NCBI GenBank assembly: GCA_963826035.1
Contig: CAWGVZ010000008.1
Coordinates: 124,001 to 188,000 of the forward strand
Direction: 5' to 3'
DNA from: Actinophytocola sp963826035
GTDB taxonomy: Bacteria; Actinomycetota; Actinomycetes; Mycobacteriales; Pseudonocardiaceae
DNA: 64,000 nucleotides
This document shows positions 28,210 through 36,239 of the stretch, one piece after another. Each line of letters begins with the position of its first letter. Positions within the stretch are counted from its first letter, which is position 1. Made by a program: the position numbers and the translations under genes. The notes under the pieces were generated by a model. The model did not search any database. It was not told the DNA's origin and saw only the letters and a list, made by a program, of their open reading frames with translations.

Positions 28210-29508
28210 TCACACTCCAAAGATCGCTAGGTGGATCAGCCCGGCGCCGACGCCGAGTACGCCGCCGTGCACGAACAGCAGCCACTCATCCTGCTTGATG
28301 GCCGACCGCAGCAGCTCGTTGAACTCGTCGTACCTCAGCTGCCGCATCTGCCGCGCGACGAACGTCCTGATCTTGGCCGACTGCTGCCGGCCGAACTCCG
28401 TGTCGCCGAACGCGGACGCGAACTCCACGGCCTCGCTCGCCACCGCGTCCCGGATCCGGTCGTACCGCTCGGTGCCGATCCCCACCCGCACGGCCGACCT
28501 GGCGAACCCGACGGCGCTGTCCACGGCCGGCCGCAGCGACTCCTCCAGCATCTGCCTGGTGCGGTCGGACCGCGGCCCGTGGAGCAGCTCGTCGCCGATG
28601 TTCTTCATGTTGATGATGTCGTCCGCGATGACCTCCGCCATCACGTCGCTCACCTCGGGTTGCCGGCGCAGGAACAACCCGTGGAACCGGAACGGGCCGA
28701 TGCGCCGGGGAAAGACCGGTTCGAAGATCAGCTTGATGCCGATCCAGTTGACCACCCAGCCGATCACCGCGCCGCCGACCGGCAGCACCCACCACTGCGG
28801 GAACGCCTCGAGGATGAACACCAGCCCGATGCCCATGGGGAACCCGAAGTAGAAGCCGAAGTTCTGCATGAACCGCAACTCCTTGCGGCCGACCTCGCGG
28901 AGCATGTCGTTCATCAGCTCCGGGTGCTCCTCGAAGTGCCGGATCACCATGAGCTTCGCGTCGATGAGCTGGTCGATGTACTCGCCGAGCTGCTCGGTCA
29001 GCCCGCGCACGATCACCGGCAGCCGCTGCTCGATCCGGGCGTGCACCGCCGACTTGATCACCGGCGGCAGATCGTGCCACAGCTGCGGGTGCTCGCGTTC
29101 CATGATCCGTTCGACCACGCCGCGGATCTCCGGCCGCGCGGTCGCCGCGATGTGGTCGGCGATCTTGTCCGGCTCGAACTCGCGGTAGAAGTCGCCGATG
29201 CTGCCGACCTTCAACAACGCCTTGTCCACGGAGATCGACGCCATCTTCGACACCCGGGACGGGATGATGCCCTGCCATCCGAACCGGCCGTCGTGGGTGA
29301 TGGCGGGGACCACCTGCACCCGCCGCGGCAGGTAGGAGTACAGGAACCGCAGGCCGGGGAGCCGCACGCCGTGGAACCGCATCGGCTGGAACAGCATGAT
29401 CACGCCGGTCCAGTTGGTGATGTAGCCGATCACGCCGGTGAACAGCGGCACGGAGATCAGATGCGAGAGGAACCCAGGGTCCGACCACTCGATCGCCAGC
29501 GCGCTCAT
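28210..29508 (-). CDS. DUF445-family membrane protein
   Basis: A 432-residue protein with hydrophobic segments at the N-terminus (LISVPLFTGVIGYITNWTGV), middle (MGIGLVFILEAFPQWWVLPVGGAVIGWVVNW) and C-terminus. The repeated pattern GYxTNWxxVxMLFxP / GWVVNWIGIKLIFEPVFP is the DUF445 signature. Function is unknown; family members are membrane proteins with a large soluble middle region. The ATG at 29508 fits the first hydrophobic segment. Downstream of the CHAT operon on the same strand, separated by a 163-bp nested inverted repeat. Confidence 0.85.
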   Translation of the reverse strand: MSALAIEWSDPGFLSHLISVPLFTGVIGYITNWTGVIMLFQPMRFHGVRLPGLRFLYSYLPRRVQVVPAITHDGRFGWQGIIPSRVSKMASISVDKALLKVGSIGDFYREFEPDKIADHIAATARPEIRGVVERIMEREHPQLWHDLPPVIKSAVHARIEQRLPVIVRGLTEQLGEYIDQLIDAKLMVIRHFEEHPELMNDMLREVGRKELRFMQNFGFYFGFPMGIGLVFILEAFPQWWVLPVGGAVIGWVVNWIGIKLIFEPVFPRRIGPFRFHGLFLRRQPEVSDVMAEVIADDIINMKNIGDELLHGPRSDRTRQMLEESLRPAVDSAVGFARSAVRVGIGTERYDRIRDAVASEAVEFASAFGDTEFGRQQSAKIRTFVARQMRQLRYDEFNELLRSAIKQDEWLLFVHGGVLGVGAGLIHLAIFGV

Positions 29509-29572
29509 CCCGCCCCCGTCTCCTCGGATGTGCACATGTTCATCCGCCGGAGATCTTTACGCAATCTCGCCA

Positions 29573-29734
29573 AGAGGCCGCGCAACCAGGACTGGCGGCG
29601 CCCGCCGCGCCGAGGTGGCCCCTGGCGGCACCGCGCCGGCATCGAAGTACGTCCAGTACGCCGACGCCGGCGCGGCACCGCCAGGAACCACCTCGATCAC
29701 GACGGGCATCCACCGCCCTAGTTGCGCGGCCTCT
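29573..29734. repeat. 163-bp nested inverted repeat after the CHAT operon
   Basis: Outer arms AGAGGCCGCGCAAC (29573-29586) and GTTGCGCGGCCTCT (29721-29734) are perfect complements. Inside, a 29-bp pair (29612-29640 with 29666-29694) matches with three mismatches, leaving a 25-base loop that itself contains GTAC-N5-GTAC. The right outer arm overlaps the stop codon of the second CHAT gene. It may be a terminator/processing structure or a small palindromic mobile unit. There is nothing else in this 224-bp gap. Confidence 0.85.
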
Positions 29735-32444
29735 AGCCAGCACCGAGCAGGACGAACGGCCTGCGTAGCGGGTCGGCGGCCGTCGCTTCGGCCAGGGCGC
29801 GGGCCGGGCGGACACCCGATGCGAGCCTGCGGTGGTAGTCGGTCATGGTCTCGGCCAGGTCGATGATCGGCCTGCTCGCCAGGCGTCGGTGGTAGTCGGC
29901 CATGGCGAGGGCGGCCGAGCGGTGGCCCACTCGGTTGACGGCCGCGACCACCGTGCGGGAGCCGGCGGCCAGCATGGCGCCGGCGAAGCCGAGTGGTTCG
30001 TCGCCGGGACGGATGTGGGAGAGCGCCAGCTCGCAGGCGGCCAGGACGATGTGCTCGGGCGGCCGGCGCAGCCGGGCGACCTCGTGGGCGAGCAGCCCGC
30101 CGTCGGCCAGTTCCAGCCGGGAGAACATGGCGTTCGTCGGTTCATGGGTGCCGTGCGCCGCGATGTGGACGAGCTTCGCGCCGTCCATGGCCGACAGCAC
30201 GGCGTCGGCCGTGGCGGCCGCCCCCTCCAACACGATGGCGTTCGGGTACACGTCACGCAGCTGGTCCAGTTCGGACACCGACTCCGGCAGGTCCGGGCCG
30301 CACACGAGCACCACCTGGCCGCCGTTGCGGTCGACCTCCACCGCGCTCATCCACGCGGTGGCCGACGGCGCCACCGACACCGCACGGCCGCGCAGCGAGG
30401 GCAGCGACTCCCACGGCACCGAGTAGAGCCCGTCGAACGGGACGATCACCAGCTCGCGGTCGCCCAGCAGCGCCTGGGGGATCGCGCCGGGGCCGAACAG
30501 CATGCCGTCGAGCGCGGCGATCCGGCGCAGCGCCGACTCCGCCACGGCCGCGGCCAGCGGTTTGATCAGGTCGTCGGGGGCGAGCGCGTCGAGGTCGGCG
30601 TGCAGCTGCCGTGCGGTCTCCAGCACCTCAACCTTGCCGCCCAGCCGGAACAACCGGGTCCGGCCGCCCGTGACCACCACGGCCGCCAGGTCGTCGGCCG
30701 GCCCGGCGAAGCTGAGCAGCGCCCGGTCGCCGAGCCGCTCGATCACCTCGGCCGGCGAGGACACGGGTCGCGGCTTGCCCCACTGGCTGGTGTGCCAGCC
30801 GAGCCGGCTGACCTCTCGCTGCAGCGCGATGATCCGCCGCTCCAGCTGCGCCACCGGCCGGCGCTCCACCCTGGCCTGCTGCACCATCCGCAGCACGGTG
30901 CGCAGCTCGGCCACCCGGCTCGCCAGCTCCGGGTCGTCGATGGCCGGCAGCGGCTCGTACCGGTACACCTGCGCCCGGGTGCGCTCCTGCCACGCGAGCA
31001 GCCGCCGGGCGTCGGCGTCGGTGCTGGCACCGCTCAGCACCACGTTCATGGCCAGGCGAGCGAGCTCCAGACCGTGGACGGCCGTGCCGCAGACGAGGTC
31101 CAGCCCGCCCATCCGGTCGCGGGCCGTGCCCAGCTCGTCGAACCCGGCCTTCGCCTGGGCCAGCGCGCTGCGGGTCTGGCTGCGGGCGAGCGCGACCTCC
31201 GCGCGGCACAACCGAAGCAGCATTCGGTGGTCGATGGGGGTGGTCTTGCGTGGCGTGGGGACCTCGGCCAGCAACTCCTCGGCCAGGTCGACATCACGGC
31301 GGCGCAGGGCCAGCCGCACTGCGAGCATCCTGGCCATGGCCGACTCGTCGGGCAGTCCCACCTCGGCCAACCGATCGGCCAGCTTGTTCGCCTTGGCCGC
31401 CGCGTTCTTGCCGGGCGTGCCGTTCATGGCCGCCCCCGCTTCGGCGCGCATGCGGGTGAGCGCGGCGACCTCGGCCCAGGGTTCGTTGCCCCGCTTGACG
31501 AACCGGCGGTGCGCGGACCCGGCCAGCTGTTTGGCCAGCTCGAGATCGTTCTGCAGCAACGCGGCCGCGGCGCGTGCCACTTCGGCCTCGGCCAGGTCCT
31601 GGCTGTTGCGGTGTTCCCGGAGCCCGGGCAGCGCGTCGTCGAGGTGGCGGGCGGCGTCGTCGAGCACCCCGGCCGCCAGCAGCGCCCTGGCCTGGTCGAC
31701 GTGTGCCCTCGGCATGAGCGCGGGGGCGATCTGCCGGAACGTCTCCTCCGCCTGTTCGAAGTGGACGAGCGCGCCGGGGATGTCGCCCACCAGTTGGGCG
31801 ATCTCGCCGAGATTTCCCTGGGCCTTCGCCTTGACCATCGGCAGCTCGTGCTCGATGGCCAACGTGAGTGCCTGCCGCATGTCGCGTTCGGCCGGCTGCG
31901 GCTCGCCGAGCTCGATGTAGCCGTAGCCCCGGTTCATGTACGCGACGGCCAGTAGTTCGGGATTGCCGGCCGACGTGCCGACCGTCTGCTTCAACAGGGG
32001 AATCGCCCGGTCGAACAGCCCGATGGCCTCGGCCGTGCGGGTGGCGCGGACCAGGATCACGCCGTGCTGGTGGTCGACCAGGCCACGCAACGACGTGCGG
32101 ACCGGACCTTCGGGAAGACCGCCCACCAGGTCGCTCGCCGTACCCAGGTGGACGAGCCCGTCGGCCACCGAGCCGACCTCGGCCTCCGCGTAGGCGAGGG
32201 TGCCGAGTACCTGCGCCCGGACGGCCACGACTTCCTGGTTACCGGACGTAACCGGGAGAGCGCGCAACGCTTGCCGGAGGGTTTTGATCGCCTCGGTAAA
32301 ACGGCCGGCCTGCGCCGCGTCGACCGCTTGTCTGCGCAGCCGGACGGCCGTTTCGACGCTGGTATCAACACTGCTGGAATGCGCCTCGTCCGACCCTCGG
32401 GAGCTAACCGGGTCCGGAGCATGCGAAGGGCGCGAGCGGGGCAC
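29733..32444 (-). CDS. TPR-CHAT protease, copy B
   Basis: A 903-residue protein: TPR-like helical repeats over about residues 25-480 and a C-terminal CHAT (caspase-like) peptidase domain (about 600-903). The catalytic pair is intact: His764 in HIAAHGT and Cys804 in VLAACELA. The GTG at 32444 is supported by similarity to copy A (MPxSR...PVSS at both N-termini). There is no strong ribosome site, and the start sits in the loop of a 13-bp hairpin. CHAT proteases in other systems are activated by partner binding and cut specific targets; here the likely context is the ECF sigma operon and the 47-residue peptide just upstream. Cytoplasmic, no signal peptide. Confidence 0.93.
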   Translation of the reverse strand: MPRSRPSHAPDPVSSRGSDEAHSSSVDTSVETAVRLRRQAVDAAQAGRFTEAIKTLRQALRALPVTSGNQEVVAVRAQVLGTLAYAEAEVGSVADGLVHLGTASDLVGGLPEGPVRTSLRGLVDHQHGVILVRATRTAEAIGLFDRAIPLLKQTVGTSAGNPELLAVAYMNRGYGYIELGEPQPAERDMRQALTLAIEHELPMVKAKAQGNLGEIAQLVGDIPGALVHFEQAEETFRQIAPALMPRAHVDQARALLAAGVLDDAARHLDDALPGLREHRNSQDLAEAEVARAAAALLQNDLELAKQLAGSAHRRFVKRGNEPWAEVAALTRMRAEAGAAMNGTPGKNAAAKANKLADRLAEVGLPDESAMARMLAVRLALRRRDVDLAEELLAEVPTPRKTTPIDHRMLLRLCRAEVALARSQTRSALAQAKAGFDELGTARDRMGGLDLVCGTAVHGLELARLAMNVVLSGASTDADARRLLAWQERTRAQVYRYEPLPAIDDPELASRVAELRTVLRMVQQARVERRPVAQLERRIIALQREVSRLGWHTSQWGKPRPVSSPAEVIERLGDRALLSFAGPADDLAAVVVTGGRTRLFRLGGKVEVLETARQLHADLDALAPDDLIKPLAAAVAESALRRIAALDGMLFGPGAIPQALLGDRELVIVPFDGLYSVPWESLPSLRGRAVSVAPSATAWMSAVEVDRNGGQVVLVCGPDLPESVSELDQLRDVYPNAIVLEGAAATADAVLSAMDGAKLVHIAAHGTHEPTNAMFSRLELADGGLLAHEVARLRRPPEHIVLAACELALSHIRPGDEPLGFAGAMLAAGSRTVVAAVNRVGHRSAALAMADYHRRLASRPIIDLAETMTDYHRRLASGVRPARALAEATAADPLRRPFVLLGAG

Positions 32445-32478
32445 AGTAGTTATGTCTACACCTTGCCGCTCGCGCCCT
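32427..32478 (-). promoter_or_regulatory. Hairpin enclosing start of CHAT copy B
   Basis: AGGGCGCGAGCGG (32427-32439) and CCGCTCGCGCCCT (32466-32478) form a perfect 13-bp stem with a 26-base loop. On the minus-strand mRNA the loop holds the weak AAGGTG site and the GTG start (32442-32444). It lies between the stop of the small peptide and the CHAT frame, so it could couple translation of the two. Confidence 0.7.
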
Positions 32479-32493
32479 ACGCGCAGTCGTGGG

Positions 32494-32637
32494 TCACTTG
32501 TCCTTGTCGTCGTCCTGAGCCTCGCCGACCGGCACGCTTCCGGTGCCCACCCACCCCATGGGAGAGATCGGCTCGGTGCCCTTCTTGCGGGGCTCCTCCG
32601 GATCTTCCTTCTTCGGCTTGGTGATGGCGTCGGTCAT
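32494..32637 (-). CDS. 47-residue peptide paired with CHAT copy B
   Basis: Small ORF beginning MTDAITKPKKEDPEEPRKK and ending PVGEAQDDDKDK. GAAGGGG lies seven bases before the ATG, stronger than the site for the CHAT gene. The peptide has a basic/acidic Lys-Glu-Pro half, a hydrophobic middle (ISPMGWVGTGSV) and an Asp-rich end. Its tail (GTG, then Gln and Asp-Asp) resembles that of the 45-residue peptide before CHAT copy A, and both have similar leaders and spacing, so it is probably a paralogue with the cysteine part lost. Likely roles: protease substrate or regulator. This is inference from position. Confidence 0.75.
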   Translation of the reverse strand: MTDAITKPKKEDPEEPRKKGTEPISPMGWVGTGSVPVGEAQDDDKDK

Positions 32638-32730
32638 GGTTTACCCCTTCGACGTATTTCGGGTGTCCGTCTCACAAGAGGTAGGCGGGCACGCAGAGAT
32701 ACAGAGGATATAGGCCAGATTGGGGATTAG
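32638..32730 (-). promoter_or_regulatory. Conserved leader/promoter-like element, copy 2
   Basis: Read on the minus strand, this 93-bp stretch aligns with 35666-35764: shared CTAAT-CCCCA, TGGC, CCT-TGTATCTC and CTCTTGTGA blocks in the same order, ending in a GGGG-rich ribosome site before each small peptide. TATCCT inside it could be a -10 box. It separates CHAT copy A from the second peptide and is a good candidate promoter for the second module. Confidence 0.65.
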
Positions 32731-32778
32731 TGTAACCATTTGGAGTATGGCGCCTTTTTGGGCGGGCACTCTGGGTAA

Positions 32779-35472
32779 TTAGCCGGCTCCGAGGAGAACA
32801 AACGGACGGCGTAGTGGGTCGGCAGCAGTGGCCTCGGCGAGTGCCCGTGCCGGCTGTATGCCGGACGCCAGCCTGCGATGGTAGTCGGTCATCGTCTCGG
32901 CCAGGTCGATGATCGGCCTGCTCGCCAGGCGTCGGTGGTAGTCGGCCATGGCGAGGGCGGCCGAGCGGTGGCCGACCCGGTTGACGGCGGCCACCACCGT
33001 GCGCGAGCCACTCGCCAGCATGGCGCCCGCGAAACCCAGTGGTTCGTCGCCCGGCCGGATGTGGGAGAGCGCCAGCTCGCAGGCGGCCAGCACGATGTGC
33101 TCGGGCGGCCGGCGCAACCGGGCCACCTCGTGGGCCAGGAGCCCGCCGTCGGCCAGTTCCAGCCGGGAGAACATGGCGTTCGCCGGTTCGTGCGTGCCGT
33201 GTGCGGCGATGTGCACCAGGCGGGCGCCGTCCATGGCGGACAGCACGGCTTCGGTCGTGGCCTTCGTGCCCGCCAGCACGATGGCGTCCGGGTACACGTC
33301 GCGCAGCTGATCCAGCTCGGAGATCGACTCGGGCAGGTTCGGGCCGAGCACCAGCACCACCGGCCCGGCCGAGCGCTCGCTCTCCATGGCACTCATCCAC
33401 GCGGTGGCCGACGGCGCCACCGACACCGCACGGCCGCGCAGCGAGGGCAGCGACTCCCACGGCACCGAGTAGAGCCCGCCGAACGGCACGACCACCAGCT
33501 CGCGGTCGCCCAACATGTCGGTGCCGACTCCGTCGGGGCCGAACAACATCCCGTCGAGTGCGGCGATTCGCCGCAGCGCCGACTCCGACACGGCCGCCGC
33601 CAGCGGCTTGATCAGGTCGTCGGGGGCGAGCGCGTCGAGGTCGGCGTGCAGCTGCCGTGCGGTCTCCAACACTTCGGCCGTCTTCCCGAGCGACACCAGT
33701 CGGGTGCGCCGGCCGGCGACGACCACGGCGATCAGTTCCTCGCCGGGCGACGCGAAGCTGATCAACGCGCGCTCGCCGAGCCCCTCGCTGATCTCCGCGG
33801 GGGAGCTGACGGGCCGCGGCTTGCCCCAGTGCGTGGTGTGCCAGCCGAGTCGGCTGACCTCCCGCTGCAGCGCAGCGCTGCGTCGTTCGAGGTGAGCGGT
33901 GGACCGGCCCTCGACACGGTTCTGCTGCACGGTGCGCAGGACGGTGCGTAGCTCGGCCACCCTGTTCGCCAGCTCGGGATCGTCGATCGCCGGTTGTGGT
34001 TCGTAGCGGTAGACCTGGGCACGGGTGCGTTCCTGCCACGCGAGCATCCGGCGCGCGTCGGCCTGCCGGCGGGCGCCGCCGGCGACCAGCCGGGTGGCGA
34101 GCTTGCCCAGTTCCAGGCCGTGCACGGCCGTCCCGCAGACGAGGTCCAGCCCGCCCATCCGGTCCCGGGCCGCACCCAGCTCGGTGAACCCGGCGCGGGC
34201 CTGGGCGAACGCGCTGCGGGTCCGGCCCCTGGCGAGCGCCACCTCGGCCCGACACAGCCGCAGCAGCATCCGGTGGTCGATGGGCGCGATCTTGCGCGGC
34301 GGCGGCACGAGTGACAGCAGTGCCTCGGCCGTGCCGACCGAGCCACGCCGCAGTGCCAGCCGGACACCGAGCATTCTGGCCATGGCCGCCTCGTCGGTGA
34401 GCCCGACGGCCGCCAGCCGCTCGGCCAGGGCGGCCGCCCTGCCGGCCGTGGCCGAGCTGGCCTGCCCGGCGAACGCGGCGTTGGCCTCGGCGCGGAGCTT
34501 GGTCAGCGCGGCCACCTCGGCCCAGGGTTGGCTGCCGCGCTTGACGAACCGGCGCCGCGCCGAGCTGGCCAGCTGCTTCGCGAGTTCCAGATCTCCTTCG
34601 AGCAGGGCCGCCCCGGCACGGGCGACCTCGGCCTCCGCGAGGTCCTGGCTGATGTGCTGGTCCCGCAGTTCCGGCAGTGCCTCGTCCAGATGACGGGCGG
34701 CCTCCTCGGACAACCCGGCACTCATGAGCGCACGGGCCTGGTCGATGCGGAGGCGGGAGACGAGGCTCGGCGCGACCTCACGAAGAGTGCGCTCGACCTG
34801 CTCGTAGTGGACCAGCGCGCCGGGGATGTCCCCGGTGAGCTGGGCGATGTCGCCGAGGTTGCCCTGGGCCTTGGCCCGGACCAGTGGCAGACCCGCGCTC
34901 TCGGCCTGGGCGATGCAGCGGATCATGTCGCGCTCGGCCGCCGCCGGTTCCCCGAGCAGGATGTAGGTGAGACCGCGATTCATCAGGGAGTTGGCGAACA
35001 GCAACGGGTTGCCGGCCGCGGTTCCCTCCGCCTGTTCGAGCAGCGGGATCGCCACGTCGAACAGGCGAAGGGCCTCCGCCGTGTGACCCTGTCGCAACAG
35101 GATCAATGCGTGCTGGTGGTCGATGAGCCCGCGCAGGGCCAGTCGCTGCGGGCCCTCGGGCAGACCACCGATCAGATCGCCGGCGGTGCCCAGGTGCACG
35201 AGCCCGTCGGCCACCGAGCCGGTTTCCGCCTCCACATACGCCAACGTGCCGAGAACTCTTGTTCGTACGGTGACCTCCTCGGGACTGGAGGAGGTCACCG
35301 GGAGTGCGCGAAGAGCCTTGCGCAGCAGCTTGATCGCATCTGCCGATCGACCGGCTCCGCCGGCCTCGACCGCCTGCTGCCTCAGCTCCGCGGCGAACTC
35401 GATGCGTCGCGCTAACGTTGAACCCGAGTGAGACGACACGGGTTCAACGAGTCGCGCGCGGGAGTCAGGCAC
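32779..35472 (-). CDS. TPR-CHAT protease, copy A
   Basis: An 897-residue paralogue of copy B with the same plan: TPR-like repeats (about 20-475) and a C-terminal CHAT peptidase domain with His758 (HIAAHGT) and Cys798 (VLAACELA). The GTG at 35472 has no clear ribosome site but its N-terminus aligns with that of copy B. Parts of the CHAT region are identical in DNA to copy B over about 80 bp at a time, while the TPR half has diverged, which suggests gene conversion or a conserved catalytic half with diverging sensor halves. Starts 55 bp after the zinc-knuckle-like peptide. Confidence 0.93.
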   Translation of the reverse strand: MPDSRARLVEPVSSHSGSTLARRIEFAAELRQQAVEAGGAGRSADAIKLLRKALRALPVTSSSPEEVTVRTRVLGTLAYVEAETGSVADGLVHLGTAGDLIGGLPEGPQRLALRGLIDHQHALILLRQGHTAEALRLFDVAIPLLEQAEGTAAGNPLLFANSLMNRGLTYILLGEPAAAERDMIRCIAQAESAGLPLVRAKAQGNLGDIAQLTGDIPGALVHYEQVERTLREVAPSLVSRLRIDQARALMSAGLSEEAARHLDEALPELRDQHISQDLAEAEVARAGAALLEGDLELAKQLASSARRRFVKRGSQPWAEVAALTKLRAEANAAFAGQASSATAGRAAALAERLAAVGLTDEAAMARMLGVRLALRRGSVGTAEALLSLVPPPRKIAPIDHRMLLRLCRAEVALARGRTRSAFAQARAGFTELGAARDRMGGLDLVCGTAVHGLELGKLATRLVAGGARRQADARRMLAWQERTRAQVYRYEPQPAIDDPELANRVAELRTVLRTVQQNRVEGRSTAHLERRSAALQREVSRLGWHTTHWGKPRPVSSPAEISEGLGERALISFASPGEELIAVVVAGRRTRLVSLGKTAEVLETARQLHADLDALAPDDLIKPLAAAVSESALRRIAALDGMLFGPDGVGTDMLGDRELVVVPFGGLYSVPWESLPSLRGRAVSVAPSATAWMSAMESERSAGPVVLVLGPNLPESISELDQLRDVYPDAIVLAGTKATTEAVLSAMDGARLVHIAAHGTHEPANAMFSRLELADGGLLAHEVARLRRPPEHIVLAACELALSHIRPGDEPLGFAGAMLASGSRTVVAAVNRVGHRSAALAMADYHRRLASRPIIDLAETMTDYHRRLASGIQPARALAEATAADPLRRPFVLLGAG
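35416..35449 (-). promoter_or_regulatory. 11-bp hairpin at the start of CHAT copy A
   Basis: CGTTGAACCCG (35416-35426) and CGGGTTCAACG (35439-35449) are perfect complements with a 12-base loop. The hairpin lies 24-57 bases inside the CHAT copy A frame and covers an alternative in-frame GTG (35437-35439). A comparable hairpin encloses the start of copy B, though the sequences differ. Confidence 0.55.
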
Positions 35473-35527
35473 TTACTAATGGCAACACACCCCCAGAGTC
35501 CGCGTGTGAGCGGACCTCGGTGGGTGA

Positions 35528-35665
35528 TCAGTCGTCAGACTGCGTGCCGTCGCCGGCGGCCTTACCGGTGCCGTGGAAGCCGGTCGTGTGATCGGTCTTG
35601 CCGCACTTGGCACACGGAGGCTGCGGGTTGGTCGGGTCACCCGAGGTGGTGTTCTGGTCGGACAT
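35528..35665 (-). CDS. 45-residue peptide with CxxC/His motif paired with CHAT copy A
   Basis: Small ORF with a strong GGGGAG ribosome site before its ATG. The centre reads CAKCGKTDHTTGFH, a CxxC-x4-H-x4-H arrangement that could bind one zinc ion. The flanks are polar (MSDQNTTSGDPTNPQPP at the start, GTGKAAGDGTQSDD at the end). Too small to be an enzyme. Position between the sigma factor pair and the TPR-CHAT gene, and the parallel peptide before copy B, argue for a role as ligand, inhibitor or cleavage target of the protease. No family recognised. Confidence 0.75.
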   Translation of the reverse strand: MSDQNTTSGDPTNPQPPCAKCGKTDHTTGFHGTGKAAGDGTQSDD

Positions 35666-35764
35666 GTCGTTTGCTCCCCTCAACGGAACTCTCTGGGTTG
35701 CTCATTCACAAGAGTCGAGCGACCACAGCGAGATACATAGGCTATCCGCCATATGGGGAATTAG
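35666..35764 (-). promoter_or_regulatory. Conserved leader/promoter-like element, copy 1
   Basis: The 99 bp upstream of the first peptide aligns with 32638-32730 (shared TGTATCTC, CTCTTGTGA and CTAAT-CCCCA blocks). TAGCCT inside it corresponds to TATCCT of copy 2 and could be a -10 box. The duplicated element may be a promoter read by the ECF sigma factor of the operon. Confidence 0.65.
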
Positions 35765-35777
35765 GGAGCTAATTGGG

Positions 35778-36239
35778 CTACAGGTCCACCGTTGGAGTGA
35801 TTACGGTGCGTGACTGCTCAGTGTCCATCCGAACAAGTAGCTGGGTAGTGCCCCTGGGCACCTCGGTCAGCACGAACCGTCCGCCCTCGTCGGCCGTGGT
35901 GCTGGTGGAGCCGTGGTCGGCCACCCGGACCTCCACGCCGTGCGCGCCGGCCGGCACGAGCCAGCCGTCGATGCGTTGGCGCTCGCCCATCCGTGTCACG
36001 TTGACCATGACCGTCAGGTCGCCGACGAAGAACGTGATGGTGCCCGGCAGCCCGCCCCGGACCCCCGCCAGTTCGCGGTTGTCCGCCCATTGGGCGACCT
36101 CGACGTCGATGTTCCGGATGTCGTCGATGGCCACCGCGAACTGGACACGCTCGGCTAATCCGGGAGGTGGTGGATCGAGCTCGTCCACCAGGCGGGCCAC
36201 CTCGGCCATGAGCTCGTCGTCAGCGTGATTGGTCTTCAT
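35778..36239 (-). CDS. Small beta-sandwich-like protein coupled to ECF sigma factor
   Basis: A 153-residue protein whose ATG overlaps the sigma factor stop (ATGA, 36236-36239). The first 40 residues are helical and acidic (DDELMAEVARLVDEL...GLAERVQFAV). The rest predicts beta strands; the C-terminal half (WLVPAGAHGVEVRV...TTADEGGRFVLTEVP) looks like a carboxypeptidase-regulatory/transthyretin-type repeat. There are no membrane helices and no anti-sigma zinc motif, yet the coupling suggests it binds or controls the sigma factor. No firm family assignment. Confidence 0.75.
   Translation of the reverse strand: MKTNHADDELMAEVARLVDELDPPPPGLAERVQFAVAIDDIRNIDVEVAQWADNRELAGVRGGLPGTITFFVGDLTVMVNVTRMGERQRIDGWLVPAGAHGVEVRVADHGSTSTTADEGGRFVLTEVPRGTTQLLVRMDTEQSRTVITPTVDL

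Noticed and set aside
29573..29734. Retron msr-msd RNA
   Set aside because: The nested arms look similar, but there is no reverse transcriptase gene within the window.
29832..31955. 707-codon plus-strand frame opposite CHAT copy B
   Set aside because: Shadow of the CHAT gene; no recognisable domain and low-complexity composition.
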